Below the pieces are notes generated by a model that was not told the origin of the DNA, did not search any database, and saw only the letters and a program-made list of their open reading frames with translations. This document shows, in pieces, positions 1-5,161 of a DNA stretch of 9,910 nucleotides. The stretch comes from Paracoccaceae bacterium (GTDB lineage Bacteria; Pseudomonadota; Alphaproteobacteria; Rhodobacterales; Rhodobacteraceae): assembly GCA_003545125.1 (NCBI GenBank), contig DQCI01000326.1:5689-15598 (forward strand), given 5' to 3'. Position 1 is the first letter of the stretch. Every line of letters begins with the position of its first letter. The translations under genes and the position numbers were made by a program.

Positions 1-80
1 TTGCAAAACGCTTTTGGTATCTTGCCTCTTCGTCCAGCAATATTGCAAGGCTATTGTCCCGTCAGCACAGGAGGACCCCC

Positions 81-1580
81 ATGTACGAGATTGAACACTG
101 GATCAACGGCAAGCGCGTCAAAGGCACGTCGGGCCGTTTCGCCGACATCTACAACCCGGCCACCGGCGAAGTGCAGGGCAAGGCACCGCTCGCCACCCCC
201 GCCGAGCTCGACGACGCTGTCGCGAAAGCGGCGCAAGCCCAGAAACTCTGGGCGAAGGTCAACCCGCAACGCCGCGCCCGGGTGATGATGAAGTTTGGCG
301 CGTTGATCAACGAGCACATGGACCGGCTTGCCCAGGTTTTGTCGCGCGAGCACGGCAAGACGCTGCCAGACGCGCGCGGCGACATCCAGCGCGGCCTCGA
401 AGTGGTCGAGGTCTGCATGGGCGCGCCAGCGATGCTGAAGGGCGAGTTCACCGATTCCGGTGGCCCGGGCATCGACCTCTACTCGATGCGCCAACCGCTC
501 GGCGTGGTTGCCGGCATCACCCCGTTCAACTTCCCCGCAATGATCCCGATGTGGAAGATGTCCCCTGCGATTGCCGCAGGCAACGCGATGGTGCTGAAGC
601 CGTCCGAACGCACGCCCTCCACCGCGCTCCTGCTCGCCGAGCTTCTGCAGGAGGCCGGATTGCCCGACGGCGTGCTCCAGGTCGTGCACGGCGACAAGGA
701 AGCGGTCGATGCGATCCTCGACAACGAGACGATCCAGGCGGTGGGCTTCGTCGGCTCGACCCCGATCGCCCAATACATCTACGGCCGGGCTTGTTCGAAC
801 GGCAAGCGCGCGCAATGTTTCGGCGGCGCCAAGAACCACATGATCATCATGCCGGACGCCGACATGGAGAAAGCGGCGGACGCGCTGGTCGGCGCGGGCT
901 TCGGCGCTGCGGGCGAGCGCTGCATGGCAATCTCGGTGGCGGTGCCGGTGGGCGCCGAGACCGCCGACCGGCTTGTCGAGCTGATGGTGCCCCGGATCGA
1001 GAAGCTGAAAGTCGGCCCCTACACCGCCGGCGAAGACATGGACTTCGGGCCGCTGGTCACACCGATGGCGATGGAGCGGGTGAAAGGGCTGATCGCTTCC
1101 GGCATCGACCAGGGCGCGACCGCGGTCACCGACGGGCGCGACTTCTCGCTCCAGGGCTACGAGAACGGCTTCTTCGTCGGGCCGACCCTGTTCGACAACG
1201 TCACGCCGGAGATGGACATCTATCGTGAAGAGATCTTCGGGCCGGTCCTGAGCCAGGTGCGCACCGACAATTACGAGGAAGCTCTGAAGCTGGTGATGGA
1301 CAATCAGTATGGCAACGGCACCGCGATCTACACCGCCGACGGCGAGATCGCGCGTGATTTCGCCTCCCGGGTCAATGTCGGCATGGTCGGGATCAACTTC
1401 CCGATCCCGGTGCCGCTCAGCTACTACACCTTCGGCGGTTGGAAGAAGTCGGGCTTCGGCGATCTCAACCAGTACGGACCCGATGCCTTCCGTTTCTACA
1501 CCCGAACCAAGACGGTGACGGAGCGTTGGTTCCAGCACATCGAACACGGCACCGAGACGGCGTTCAAACCGATGGGCTGA
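81..1580 (+). CDS. mmsA: CoA-acylating methylmalonate-semialdehyde dehydrogenase
   Basis: 499-residue cytosolic aldehyde dehydrogenase of the MmsA/IolA family. The family oxidises methylmalonate semialdehyde (and malonate semialdehyde) with NAD and CoA to propionyl-CoA or acetyl-CoA plus CO2, in valine, thymine and inositol breakdown. Visible motifs: PFNFP with the oxyanion Asn at residue 150, the NAD-site segment FVGSTP near 223-228, and GERCMA with catalytic Cys281 preceded by Arg280, an arginine typical of this subfamily. The segment GGAKNH replaces the general-base Glu region of hydrolytic ALDHs, as expected for a CoA-acylating enzyme. The ATG at 81 is preferred because AGGAGGA lies at 69-75, five bases upstream, and MYEIEHWINGK matches the usual family N-terminus; an in-frame start at 54 would add nine residues with no ribosome site. 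It appears monocistronic, with a terminator directly behind it. IolA in inositol catabolism is the alternative name; no iol genes are visible. Confidence 0.95.
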   Translation: MYEIEHWINGKRVKGTSGRFADIYNPATGEVQGKAPLATPAELDDAVAKAAQAQKLWAKVNPQRRARVMMKFGALINEHMDRLAQVLSREHGKTLPDARGDIQRGLEVVEVCMGAPAMLKGEFTDSGGPGIDLYSMRQPLGVVAGITPFNFPAMIPMWKMSPAIAAGNAMVLKPSERTPSTALLLAELLQEAGLPDGVLQVVHGDKEAVDAILDNETIQAVGFVGSTPIAQYIYGRACSNGKRAQCFGGAKNHMIIMPDADMEKAADALVGAGFGAAGERCMAISVAVPVGAETADRLVELMVPRIEKLKVGPYTAGEDMDFGPLVTPMAMERVKGLIASGIDQGATAVTDGRDFSLQGYENGFFVGPTLFDNVTPEMDIYREEIFGPVLSQVRTDNYEEALKLVMDNQYGNGTAIYTADGEIARDFASRVNVGMVGINFPIPVPLSYYTFGGWKKSGFGDLNQYGPDAFRFYTRTKTVTERWFQHIEHGTETAFKPMG

Positions 1581-1597
1581 GGCATCTGCAATTGAAG

Positions 1598-1622
1598 AGC
1601 CCCGGCCTTGGCCGGGGCTTTT
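1598..1622 (+). terminator. Rho-independent terminator of mmsA
   Basis: A perfect 10-bp stem, AGCCCCGGCC at 1598-1607 paired with GGCCGGGGCT at 1610-1619, has a two-base loop and runs into TTTT at 1619-1622. It starts 17 nt after the mmsA stop. On the other strand the tail is TCTTC, so it would be a poorer terminator for the convergent DsrE-like gene. Confidence 0.9.
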
Positions 1623-1641
1623 CCGGATTCCTTGCTGGCCG

Positions 1642-2103
1642 TTACCAGCTCAGGGTCTGCATATCATCGGCGAAGAGGTAGCCCTCGATCACCGGCCAGG
1701 CGCCCATTTCGACACCGTCGATGTAGTCGTCGATCGTGAGGCCTGCGGCCGCCGAGCAGGCTTGGCACATCAGCACCTTGCCGCCATCGGCGATGAACCC
1801 CGCGAGCATGTCCTGCACCGAGGCGCCCTTCTCGGCCATCATCCCGTGGATGTGGCTCGGACGTTTTTTGTCCGCGAGATAGACGGCGCGCACGTTCATC
1901 CAGATCACCACCGGCTCATGCCCATTCTTCAGCGCCTTTTCATGCGCAAACATGATCGCCTTGGTCGCAGCCCAGGTATCGTCTGTGGTGAGGTTGACGA
2001 ACAGGCCCGGCTTCGCATCGTCGGCTGTGACCGCCGTCGGGGCCGCAAGAGCGATCACCATGGCAAGCAGGATTGAGGCGGTCCGGATCAAGCGTTTCAA
2101 CAT
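1642..2103 (-). CDS. Exported DsrE-like protein with CxxC motif
   Basis: 153-residue protein. Residues 1-27 form a Sec signal peptide: basic MLKRLIR, a hydrophobic core, and a likely cleavage after AVTA at Ala27. The mature part resembles DsrE/DsrF-like sulfur-relay folds: a first strand GLFVNLTT at 33-40, a helix with AATKAIMFAHEKAL, a second strand EPVVIWMN, and KVLMCQAC with Cys113 and Cys116 after the third strand, followed by a GLT turn. Cytosolic DsrE proteins carry sulfur on a conserved Cys. An exported CxxC version suggests periplasmic thiol or sulfur chemistry, which is inference. The ATG at 2103 is chosen because AAGGAG (2109-2114 on the opposite strand) sits five bases upstream and the signal peptide begins there; the frame stays open upstream to 2286, but that extension is low-complexity and lacks conserved features. 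It converges on mmsA and has no operon partner here. Confidence 0.8.
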   Translation of the reverse strand: MLKRLIRTASILLAMVIALAAPTAVTADDAKPGLFVNLTTDDTWAATKAIMFAHEKALKNGHEPVVIWMNVRAVYLADKKRPSHIHGMMAEKGASVQDMLAGFIADGGKVLMCQACSAAAGLTIDDYIDGVEMGAWPVIEGYLFADDMQTLSW

Positions 2104-2108
2104 AGATA

Positions 2109-2131
2109 CTCCTTCGGGGGGCAGGCCCCCG
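2109..2131 (-). promoter_or_regulatory. Leader hairpin abutting the ribosome site of the DsrE-like gene
   Basis: Reading toward the gene, CGGGGG (2131-2126) pairs with CCCCCG (2120-2115) around a five-base loop. The next base begins the AAGGAG ribosome site (2114-2109). A six-bp all-GC hairpin directly against the Shine-Dalgarno could tune translation or protect the mRNA 5' end; the role is inferred. Confidence 0.5.
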
Positions 2132-2150
2132 GTCAATGTGATTCGTCCCT

Positions 2151-2218
2151 TGTGACGCAGGCTAACGCCCTGTTTGGCGCCCCCCAATGCGACAATCGGC
2201 GTCTGTTCGTGCGTCACA
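2151..2218. repeat. Widely spaced 9-bp inverted repeat
   Basis: TGTGACGCA at 2151-2159 is the exact reverse complement of TGCGTCACA at 2210-2218, with 50 nt between the arms. It lies upstream of the DsrE-like gene. It could be a pair of regulator half-sites, but a 9-bp match over this distance could also be chance. Confidence 0.3.
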
Positions 2219-2319
2219 CCCTTGCCCGGAGCGCCAACGTCACCCGGCTCGCGCTTTGGGCCGCGACCAGAGAGGCGCTTGCCCATCCGTTTTCATGGGC
2301 CGGAACGTGAGTCGGTGAA

Positions 2320-2413
2320 ACGTTTTTCGGTCGAAAAACGTGTACGGTTTCCGGACGGAAACCGAACCAAAATCCGGGGCGGATTTTGCCCACGAAATCC
2401 GCCCCGGATTTCG
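2320..2413. repeat. Array of four perfect tandem palindromes
   Basis: Four back-to-back perfect inverted repeats with tiny loops. P1 at 2320-2341 has arms ACGTTTTTCG / CGAAAAACGT and loop GT. P2 at 2345-2364 has arms CGGTTTCCG / CGGAAACCG and loop GA. P3 at 2368-2388 has arms CAAAATCCG / CGGATTTTG and loop GGG. P4 at 2393-2413 has arms CGAAATCCG / CGGATTTCG and loop CCC. Gaps between units are 3, 3 and 4 nt and the centres are about 24 nt apart. Arm sequences differ between units but pairing stays perfect. There is no T-tract and the location is divergent, so ordinary termination is unlikely. P3 and P4 can also pair with each other over almost their full length. Confidence 0.9.
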
Positions 2414-2551
2414 CCCCCCTCCGAGCGGTTCGACCCTCCCGCTGACGACCGCGCAACAATCCACGCCCCTTCGGCGGACTTGTTCCGATGCCGCAATGCG
2501 GCGCGGCGGGTTTTCGCCTCGAAGCAGGCTGTGGATAAAAAAACCCTTCAT

Positions 2552-2580
2552 TTGAGGCACCTCTCGCCGGTATCCCTATG
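2552..2580 (+). promoter_or_regulatory. Candidate promoter for the first STAS-like gene
   Basis: TTGAGG at 2552-2557, a 17-nt spacer, then CCTATG at 2575-2580. The TTG ... CTAT pattern loosely resembles alphaproteobacterial RpoH-type (heat-shock/oxidative) promoters. The placement, about 40 nt before the start codon, is sensible. It overlaps the 2563-2585 hairpin. This is a weak pattern match only. Confidence 0.22.
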
Positions 2581-2621
2581 GCGAGCCACCCACCCTGCAC
2601 CCCCACCCCCAGGAGGTCGCC

Positions 2622-3035
2622 ATGCCCACTTCCTATTCCATCCTGTCCGATCGCGATCTTGCGGTTGTCGTCTACGAAGGTGAAATCAGCGTGGCCGAGC
2701 GTGCCGAACTAATCGCCGCCGTCGTGCGCCATCGCAGCTTCCGCCCCGACCAGATGCACCTGGTCGATCTTTCTGCCGTCACCGGCTGGGAAACCGCGCT
2801 CGAAAGCGCGGTCTCGCCTGGCGAGGTCCGCCAGGACTGGATGCGGCAGAACCGGCAAACGCTGTGCGTCTACTACGCGCCGACCGAGACGGCCCGCGCT
2901 CTCGCAGGCGTTCTTGCGAAAGCCTGGGAGGGCAATCCCGGGGTCGTGCCGCTGGTGCTCGACGACGAGGCCGAAGCGCTCGCGATCCTCGGCCAAACCG
3001 AGATGCGGGTGGCCGAACTGCCGCGCGCCGCCTGA
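2622..3035 (+). CDS. STAS/SpoIIAA-like small protein, paralogue 1
   Basis: 137 residues, soluble, no signal or membrane segment. The alternating pattern (strand LAVVVYEGEIS at 13-23, helix, strand with LVDLSAVTGWE at 47-57, helix, strand LCVYYAPTE at 81-89, helix, strand VVPLVLDD, final helix ending ILG) is that of STAS or SpoIIAA-like single-domain proteins. True anti-anti-sigma factors follow the DLS strand with a phosphorylatable DSSG; here that place is occupied by WETAL, so classic SpoIIAB-type phospho-switching is not supported. The ATG at 2622 follows AGGAGG at 2611-2616. It is the most divergent of three collinear copies in this window (others at 4270 and 4699). The function is not known; partner binding in stress signalling is a guess from the fold. 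Confidence 0.8.
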   Translation: MPTSYSILSDRDLAVVVYEGEISVAERAELIAAVVRHRSFRPDQMHLVDLSAVTGWETALESAVSPGEVRQDWMRQNRQTLCVYYAPTETARALAGVLAKAWEGNPGVVPLVLDDEAEALAILGQTEMRVAELPRAA

Positions 3036-3454
3036 CCGGCGGGGCGCATTCCGGTGACGCGGCGGCGGAGCTTTTCGGTCCGCACGATCATGGCCTGACA
3101 TCTGCCACCAGCCGTTTCCCGACCAGTGCCCCGGTTTCAACGCGCGCCCATCGTCCTCGGCGCTCCCATGGCGCCCGGCCGCCCGGCGAACAGCGTGTAT
3201 GTCCCCCCGGCGTATCTTTGGCCGCCGAGCGGCAGGTTTCCGTGCGAGTCACTCTTGCGACGGTGTCACATTCGCTTGAATGCAGGTGTTGTCCCGTAGC
3301 CCTGCCCCTGTTCCGGTGATAGAGCACAGAACAAGCTCCCGGGAACGCTCACTCCCAGGAACGCTCAAGGGGACCTCGCGGGCGCTAAGGCGCGTCGATC
3401 TCACACCATCCCGGCCCCCACGCCCCTGGCCCACGCTCAGCACAGGACCCCGAC
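3036..3454. other. Intergenic region without recognisable gene
   Basis: 419 nt between the first STAS-like gene and the L,D-transpeptidase. Open frames cross it but show no family resemblance or ribosome site. It holds several small GC hairpins, GGCGC/GCGCC at 3159-3175, GCCGC-CGA-GCGGC at 3221-3233 and CATTC-GCTT-GAATG at 3269-3282, and a short imperfect direct repeat at 3338-3367. The 3221-3233 hairpin could end transcription of the STAS-like gene, but no T-tract follows. A promoter for the transpeptidase is expected here but was not identified. Confidence 0.6.
3338..3367. repeat. Short tandem direct repeat, 16-bp period
   Basis: CCCGGGAACGCTCA at 3338-3351 recurs as CCCAGGAACGCTCA at 3354-3367, one mismatch in 14, with a two-base spacer. 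It lies about 90 nt before the transpeptidase start. It could be a tandem binding site spaced about 1.5 helical turns, or a simple duplication. Confidence 0.45.
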
Positions 3455-4033
3455 ATGTCTCAACGCCTGACCCGACGCGGATTTCTGACCGCGGCCGCCC
3501 TGCCCCTCCTCGCGCCCGCCGTGTTGCGCGCGCAGTCAGCCGCGTCCGAGACCGCCGGCGAGGGATTCGCCCGCCATAATATCTCGTCCTTCCGCTCGGA
3601 ACGCTGGCAAGACCATTTCGACAGCCTCGGCGAGGGCGCGATCGTCGCCGACACGGCAAGCCGGGCCCTGCACTTCTGGTCCGGCTACAGCGGCACGTAC
3701 AGGCTCTACCCGACCTCGGTTCCGCGTTCAGACGACCTCACCAAGCGCGGCTACACCGAGGTGGTGCGCAAAAAGGAGCACCCGACCTGGACGCCGACCG
3801 CCTCGATGCACGCGCGCATTCCCGACCTTCCCGAGGTGATGCCGGCGGGCCCGGACAATCCGCTCGGGTTGCGCGCGCTTTATCTGTCCTGGCCAGCGTA
3901 TCTGATCCACGGCACCCATGACACCCGCAAGATCGGGCGGCAAAGCTCCGATGGCTGCATCGGCCTCTACAACGAGCAGATCGTCGAGCTCTTCGACCTC
4001 GTGGCCGTCGGCACTCAGGTCCGGCTGATCTGA
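3455..4033 (+). CDS. Tat-exported L,D-transpeptidase (YkuD family)
   Basis: 192 residues. The N-terminus LTRRGFLTAAALPLL is a twin-arginine signal (Arg7, Arg8) with likely cleavage after VLRAQ/SA near residue 25-28, sending a folded enzyme to the periplasm. The C-terminal half carries the YkuD signature: IHGTH with His152, then RQSSDGCIGLYNEQ with catalytic Cys168 and the closing GTQVRL. YkuD enzymes use this Cys to make 3-3 crosslinks in peptidoglycan or to attach proteins to it. The usual GCIRL arginine is glycine here (GCIGL), a substitution that may define a subgroup and affect substrate handling. The start at 3455 is set by AGGA at 3444-3447 and by the Tat motif. It stands alone between long non-coding stretches, flanked by STAS-like genes; a functional link with them is not shown. 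Confidence 0.9.
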   Translation: MSQRLTRRGFLTAAALPLLAPAVLRAQSAASETAGEGFARHNISSFRSERWQDHFDSLGEGAIVADTASRALHFWSGYSGTYRLYPTSVPRSDDLTKRGYTEVVRKKEHPTWTPTASMHARIPDLPEVMPAGPDNPLGLRALYLSWPAYLIHGTHDTRKIGRQSSDGCIGLYNEQIVELFDLVAVGTQVRLI

Positions 4034-4104
4034 CCGGTTGCATCGGGTAGCACTAGGCGCACCGGGCGCGCGGCGGCGGCCGGGTGCCGGAGGGTCCTGC
4101 GGCC

Positions 4105-4179
4105 CCTGGTCCAGGTCAAATCCGGGGCCCGGAGAACCTCCCCGACAAAATCGGGTTGAGCCGAGAAAACCATTTGACC
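4105..4179. repeat. Cluster of short hairpins nested in an inverted repeat
   Basis: In the 4034-4269 intergenic stretch three small hairpins follow each other: CCTGG-T-CCAGG at 4105-4115, TCCGGG-G-CCCGGA at 4121-4133, and CCCGA-CAAAA-TCGGG at 4141-4155. An outer inverted repeat, GGTCAAAT at 4114-4121 and ATTTGACC at 4172-4179, brackets the last two and overlaps the first. There is no T-tract. It may lie in the 3' end of the transpeptidase transcript or the leader of the next STAS-like gene. Confidence 0.6.
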
Positions 4180-4222
4180 CGAGCATCTTGAGCGATAAGG
4201 TCACGGTCCAACCACCCTCCCC

Positions 4223-4265
4223 GGGGGGGGACGGTGTCTTTGGGTTTTGGGTCTAGGGGTTTTGG
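4223..4265 (+). promoter_or_regulatory. Potential G-quadruplex over the ribosome site of STAS-like paralogue 2
   Basis: G-runs at 4223-4230 (eight G), 4242-4244, 4249-4251 and 4256-4259 on the coding strand, with loops of 11, 4 and 4 bases, plus a GG at 4264-4265. The last run is the AGGGG that best serves as ribosome site for the ATG at 4270. A folded quadruplex in mRNA would mask that site. The C-rich stretch at 4216-4222 just before the first run could compete by pairing with it. Confidence 0.5.
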
Positions 4266-4269
4266 CGAT

Positions 4270-4686
4270 ATGGCCATCGAGTTCAGGATATTGCCCGCGC
4301 GCGGGCTTGCCTATGTGCGCTATGCGGGCGTCATCTCCTTCCCGGAGACGGCAGAGGCCTTCGGCGCTTACATGCAGCACCCCGACATGCGTCCCGGCCA
4401 GAAACAGCTCATCGATCTCGCCCGCGTCACCGATTGGGACAGGGATTTCGCCGGGCTCATGCAGCTTCAGGCCGACAAGGCGGGCGCCTTCCTTGGCACT
4501 GGCCACGAGGTGCACTTCGTCTATTTCGCGCCGACCGAGCGCACCCAGCAGATGGCGCGGATGATCCTGCGGTCCTGGGAAGACGTGCCGGGCGTGATCC
4601 CGCTGCTGTCCGAAACCGAAGCCGACGCGCTGCAGGTGCTCGGACAGCCGGAACAGACCATCGACGCGCTGCTGCAGAGCGCCTGA
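4270..4686 (+). CDS. STAS/SpoIIAA-like small protein, paralogue 2
   Basis: 138 residues, cytosolic. It aligns without gaps to the frame-corrected paralogue 3: FRILPARGLAYVRYAG versus LRFLPDHILAYVRYEG at the N-terminus, and LIDLARVTDWDRDF versus LVDPSAVTDWERDF at 47-60. It shares the VYFAPTE segment with paralogue 1. The fold pattern is strand-strand-helix-strand-helix-strand-helix, as in STAS domains, but the DSSG phospho-site is replaced by DWDRD. An in-frame GTG at 4234 would add 12 residues, but the ATG at 4270 matches the paralogue starts exactly and has AGGGG at 4255-4259. The next paralogue begins 12 nt after its stop, so the two are probably translated from one message, followed by the ybdK-like gene. 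The biochemical role is unknown. Confidence 0.8.
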   Translation: MAIEFRILPARGLAYVRYAGVISFPETAEAFGAYMQHPDMRPGQKQLIDLARVTDWDRDFAGLMQLQADKAGAFLGTGHEVHFVYFAPTERTQQMARMILRSWEDVPGVIPLLSETEADALQVLGQPEQTIDALLQSA

Positions 4687-4698
4687 GCGGTCCTGGCC

Positions 4699-5116
4699 TT
4701 GCCGATTTCTCTCCGGTTCCTTCCCGACCACATCCTCGCCTACGTCCGCTACGAAGGCCGGATGGGGTTGGCCGAGAGCACCGCGGCGCTCGCCGCTTTC
4801 GCCGCCCATCCCGCCGACCGCAAGGGGATGAAGCACCTGGTCGATCCCAGCGCCGTCACGGATTGGGAGCGCGATTTTTTTCGGGCTGATGCAGCACCAG
4901 GCCCGCGAGGCCGAGGTGTTTGACGATCCGCGCGCGCCGGCCCTGGTGGTCTGCCGCGCGCCGACCGATCCGACCTGGTCGCTGGCGCGGATCGTGAACC
5001 GGGCTTGGGCGCGGTCGCAAAGGGTCGTTTCGGTCACGGTCGAAGGCGACGCCGAGGCGCTCACCGAGCTTGGCATCGATGCGCCTTGGCTCGACGCCTT
5101 GCTGAGATCGACTTGA
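4699..5116 (+). pseudogene. STAS/SpoIIAA-like paralogue 3, split by +1 frameshift
   Basis: Two frames together encode a full 138-residue homologue of paralogue 2. The first runs from the TTG at 4699 and stops at 4921-4923 (74 residues). The second is open through 4882-5116. The join is the T7 run at 4875-4881: removing one T turns DFFRADAAP into DFFGLMQHQ, matching DFAGLMQLQ of paralogue 2 and restoring the frame to the end (LDALLRST versus IDALLQSA). Nothing else in the gene is damaged. Explanations are a recent inactivating slip, a homopolymer sequencing error, or functional transcriptional slippage or ribosomal frameshifting. The TTG start is supported by homology and by its position 12 nt after the preceding stop; no good ribosome site is visible, so it may depend on translational coupling. 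If unrepaired, the 74-residue product lacks the C-terminal half of the fold. Confidence 0.8.
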
Positions 5117-5161
5117 CGCCGCACGCTTGATTGCACGCCGATTTCGACGCAGGCTAGAGGC

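Larger units (their letters stand above)
2104..2621. other. Divergent intergenic region, non-coding, palindrome-rich
   Basis: 518 nt between the DsrE-like gene and the first STAS-like gene. Open frames cross it on both strands, but none has a recognisable product or a good ribosome site. Contents: the leader hairpin at 2115-2131; an inverted repeat TGTGACGCA (2151-2159) / TGCGTCACA (2210-2218); a 6-bp hairpin GCCCAT/ATGGGC at 2281-2300; the four-palindrome array at 2320-2413; a small GCCGCA-A-TGCGGC hairpin at 2490-2502; and a 6-bp hairpin CTCGCC (2563-2568) / GGCGAG (2580-2585) just upstream of the STAS-like gene. Promoters for both flanking genes must lie here. Confidence 0.8.

Noticed and set aside
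54..80. Earlier in-frame start for mmsA
   Set aside because: No ribosome site; the ATG at 81 has AGGAGG at ideal spacing and matches the family N-terminus.
51..1547. Long open frame (498 codons) antisense to mmsA
   Set aside because: It mirrors a strongly conserved dehydrogenase; the product is His/Arg/Val-rich with no family resemblance. This is the usual antisense shadow in G+C-rich DNA.
2104..2286. 61-residue upstream extension of the DsrE-like gene
   Set aside because: It would bury a clear signal peptide, and a strong AAGGAG lies directly before the internal ATG at 2103.
2320..2413. CRISPR array
   Set aside because: Units have ~24-nt regularity but no conserved repeat, no spacers of 30 nt or more, and no cas genes nearby.
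2320..2413. Bidirectional intrinsic terminator
   Set aside because: It sits between two divergent starts and no stem is followed by a T-run on either strand.
2174..2683. Open frames crossing the palindrome region on both strands
   Set aside because: They translate palindromes into low-complexity Arg/Pro/Gly-rich peptides, lack ribosome sites and run into the first STAS-like gene in another frame.
2622..3035. Classic SpoIIAA anti-anti-sigma factor
   Set aside because: The fold pattern fits, but the phosphorylatable DSSG motif is absent and no anti-sigma kinase or sigma factor lies nearby.
2864..3319. Open frame overlapping the end of STAS-like paralogue 1 and the following spacer
   Set aside because: Out of frame with paralogue 1, Arg/Ala-rich and without recognisable motifs or a ribosome site.
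4234..4269. GTG start 12 codons before paralogue 2
   Set aside because: The extra residues have no counterpart in the other paralogues, whose starts align exactly with the ATG at 4270.
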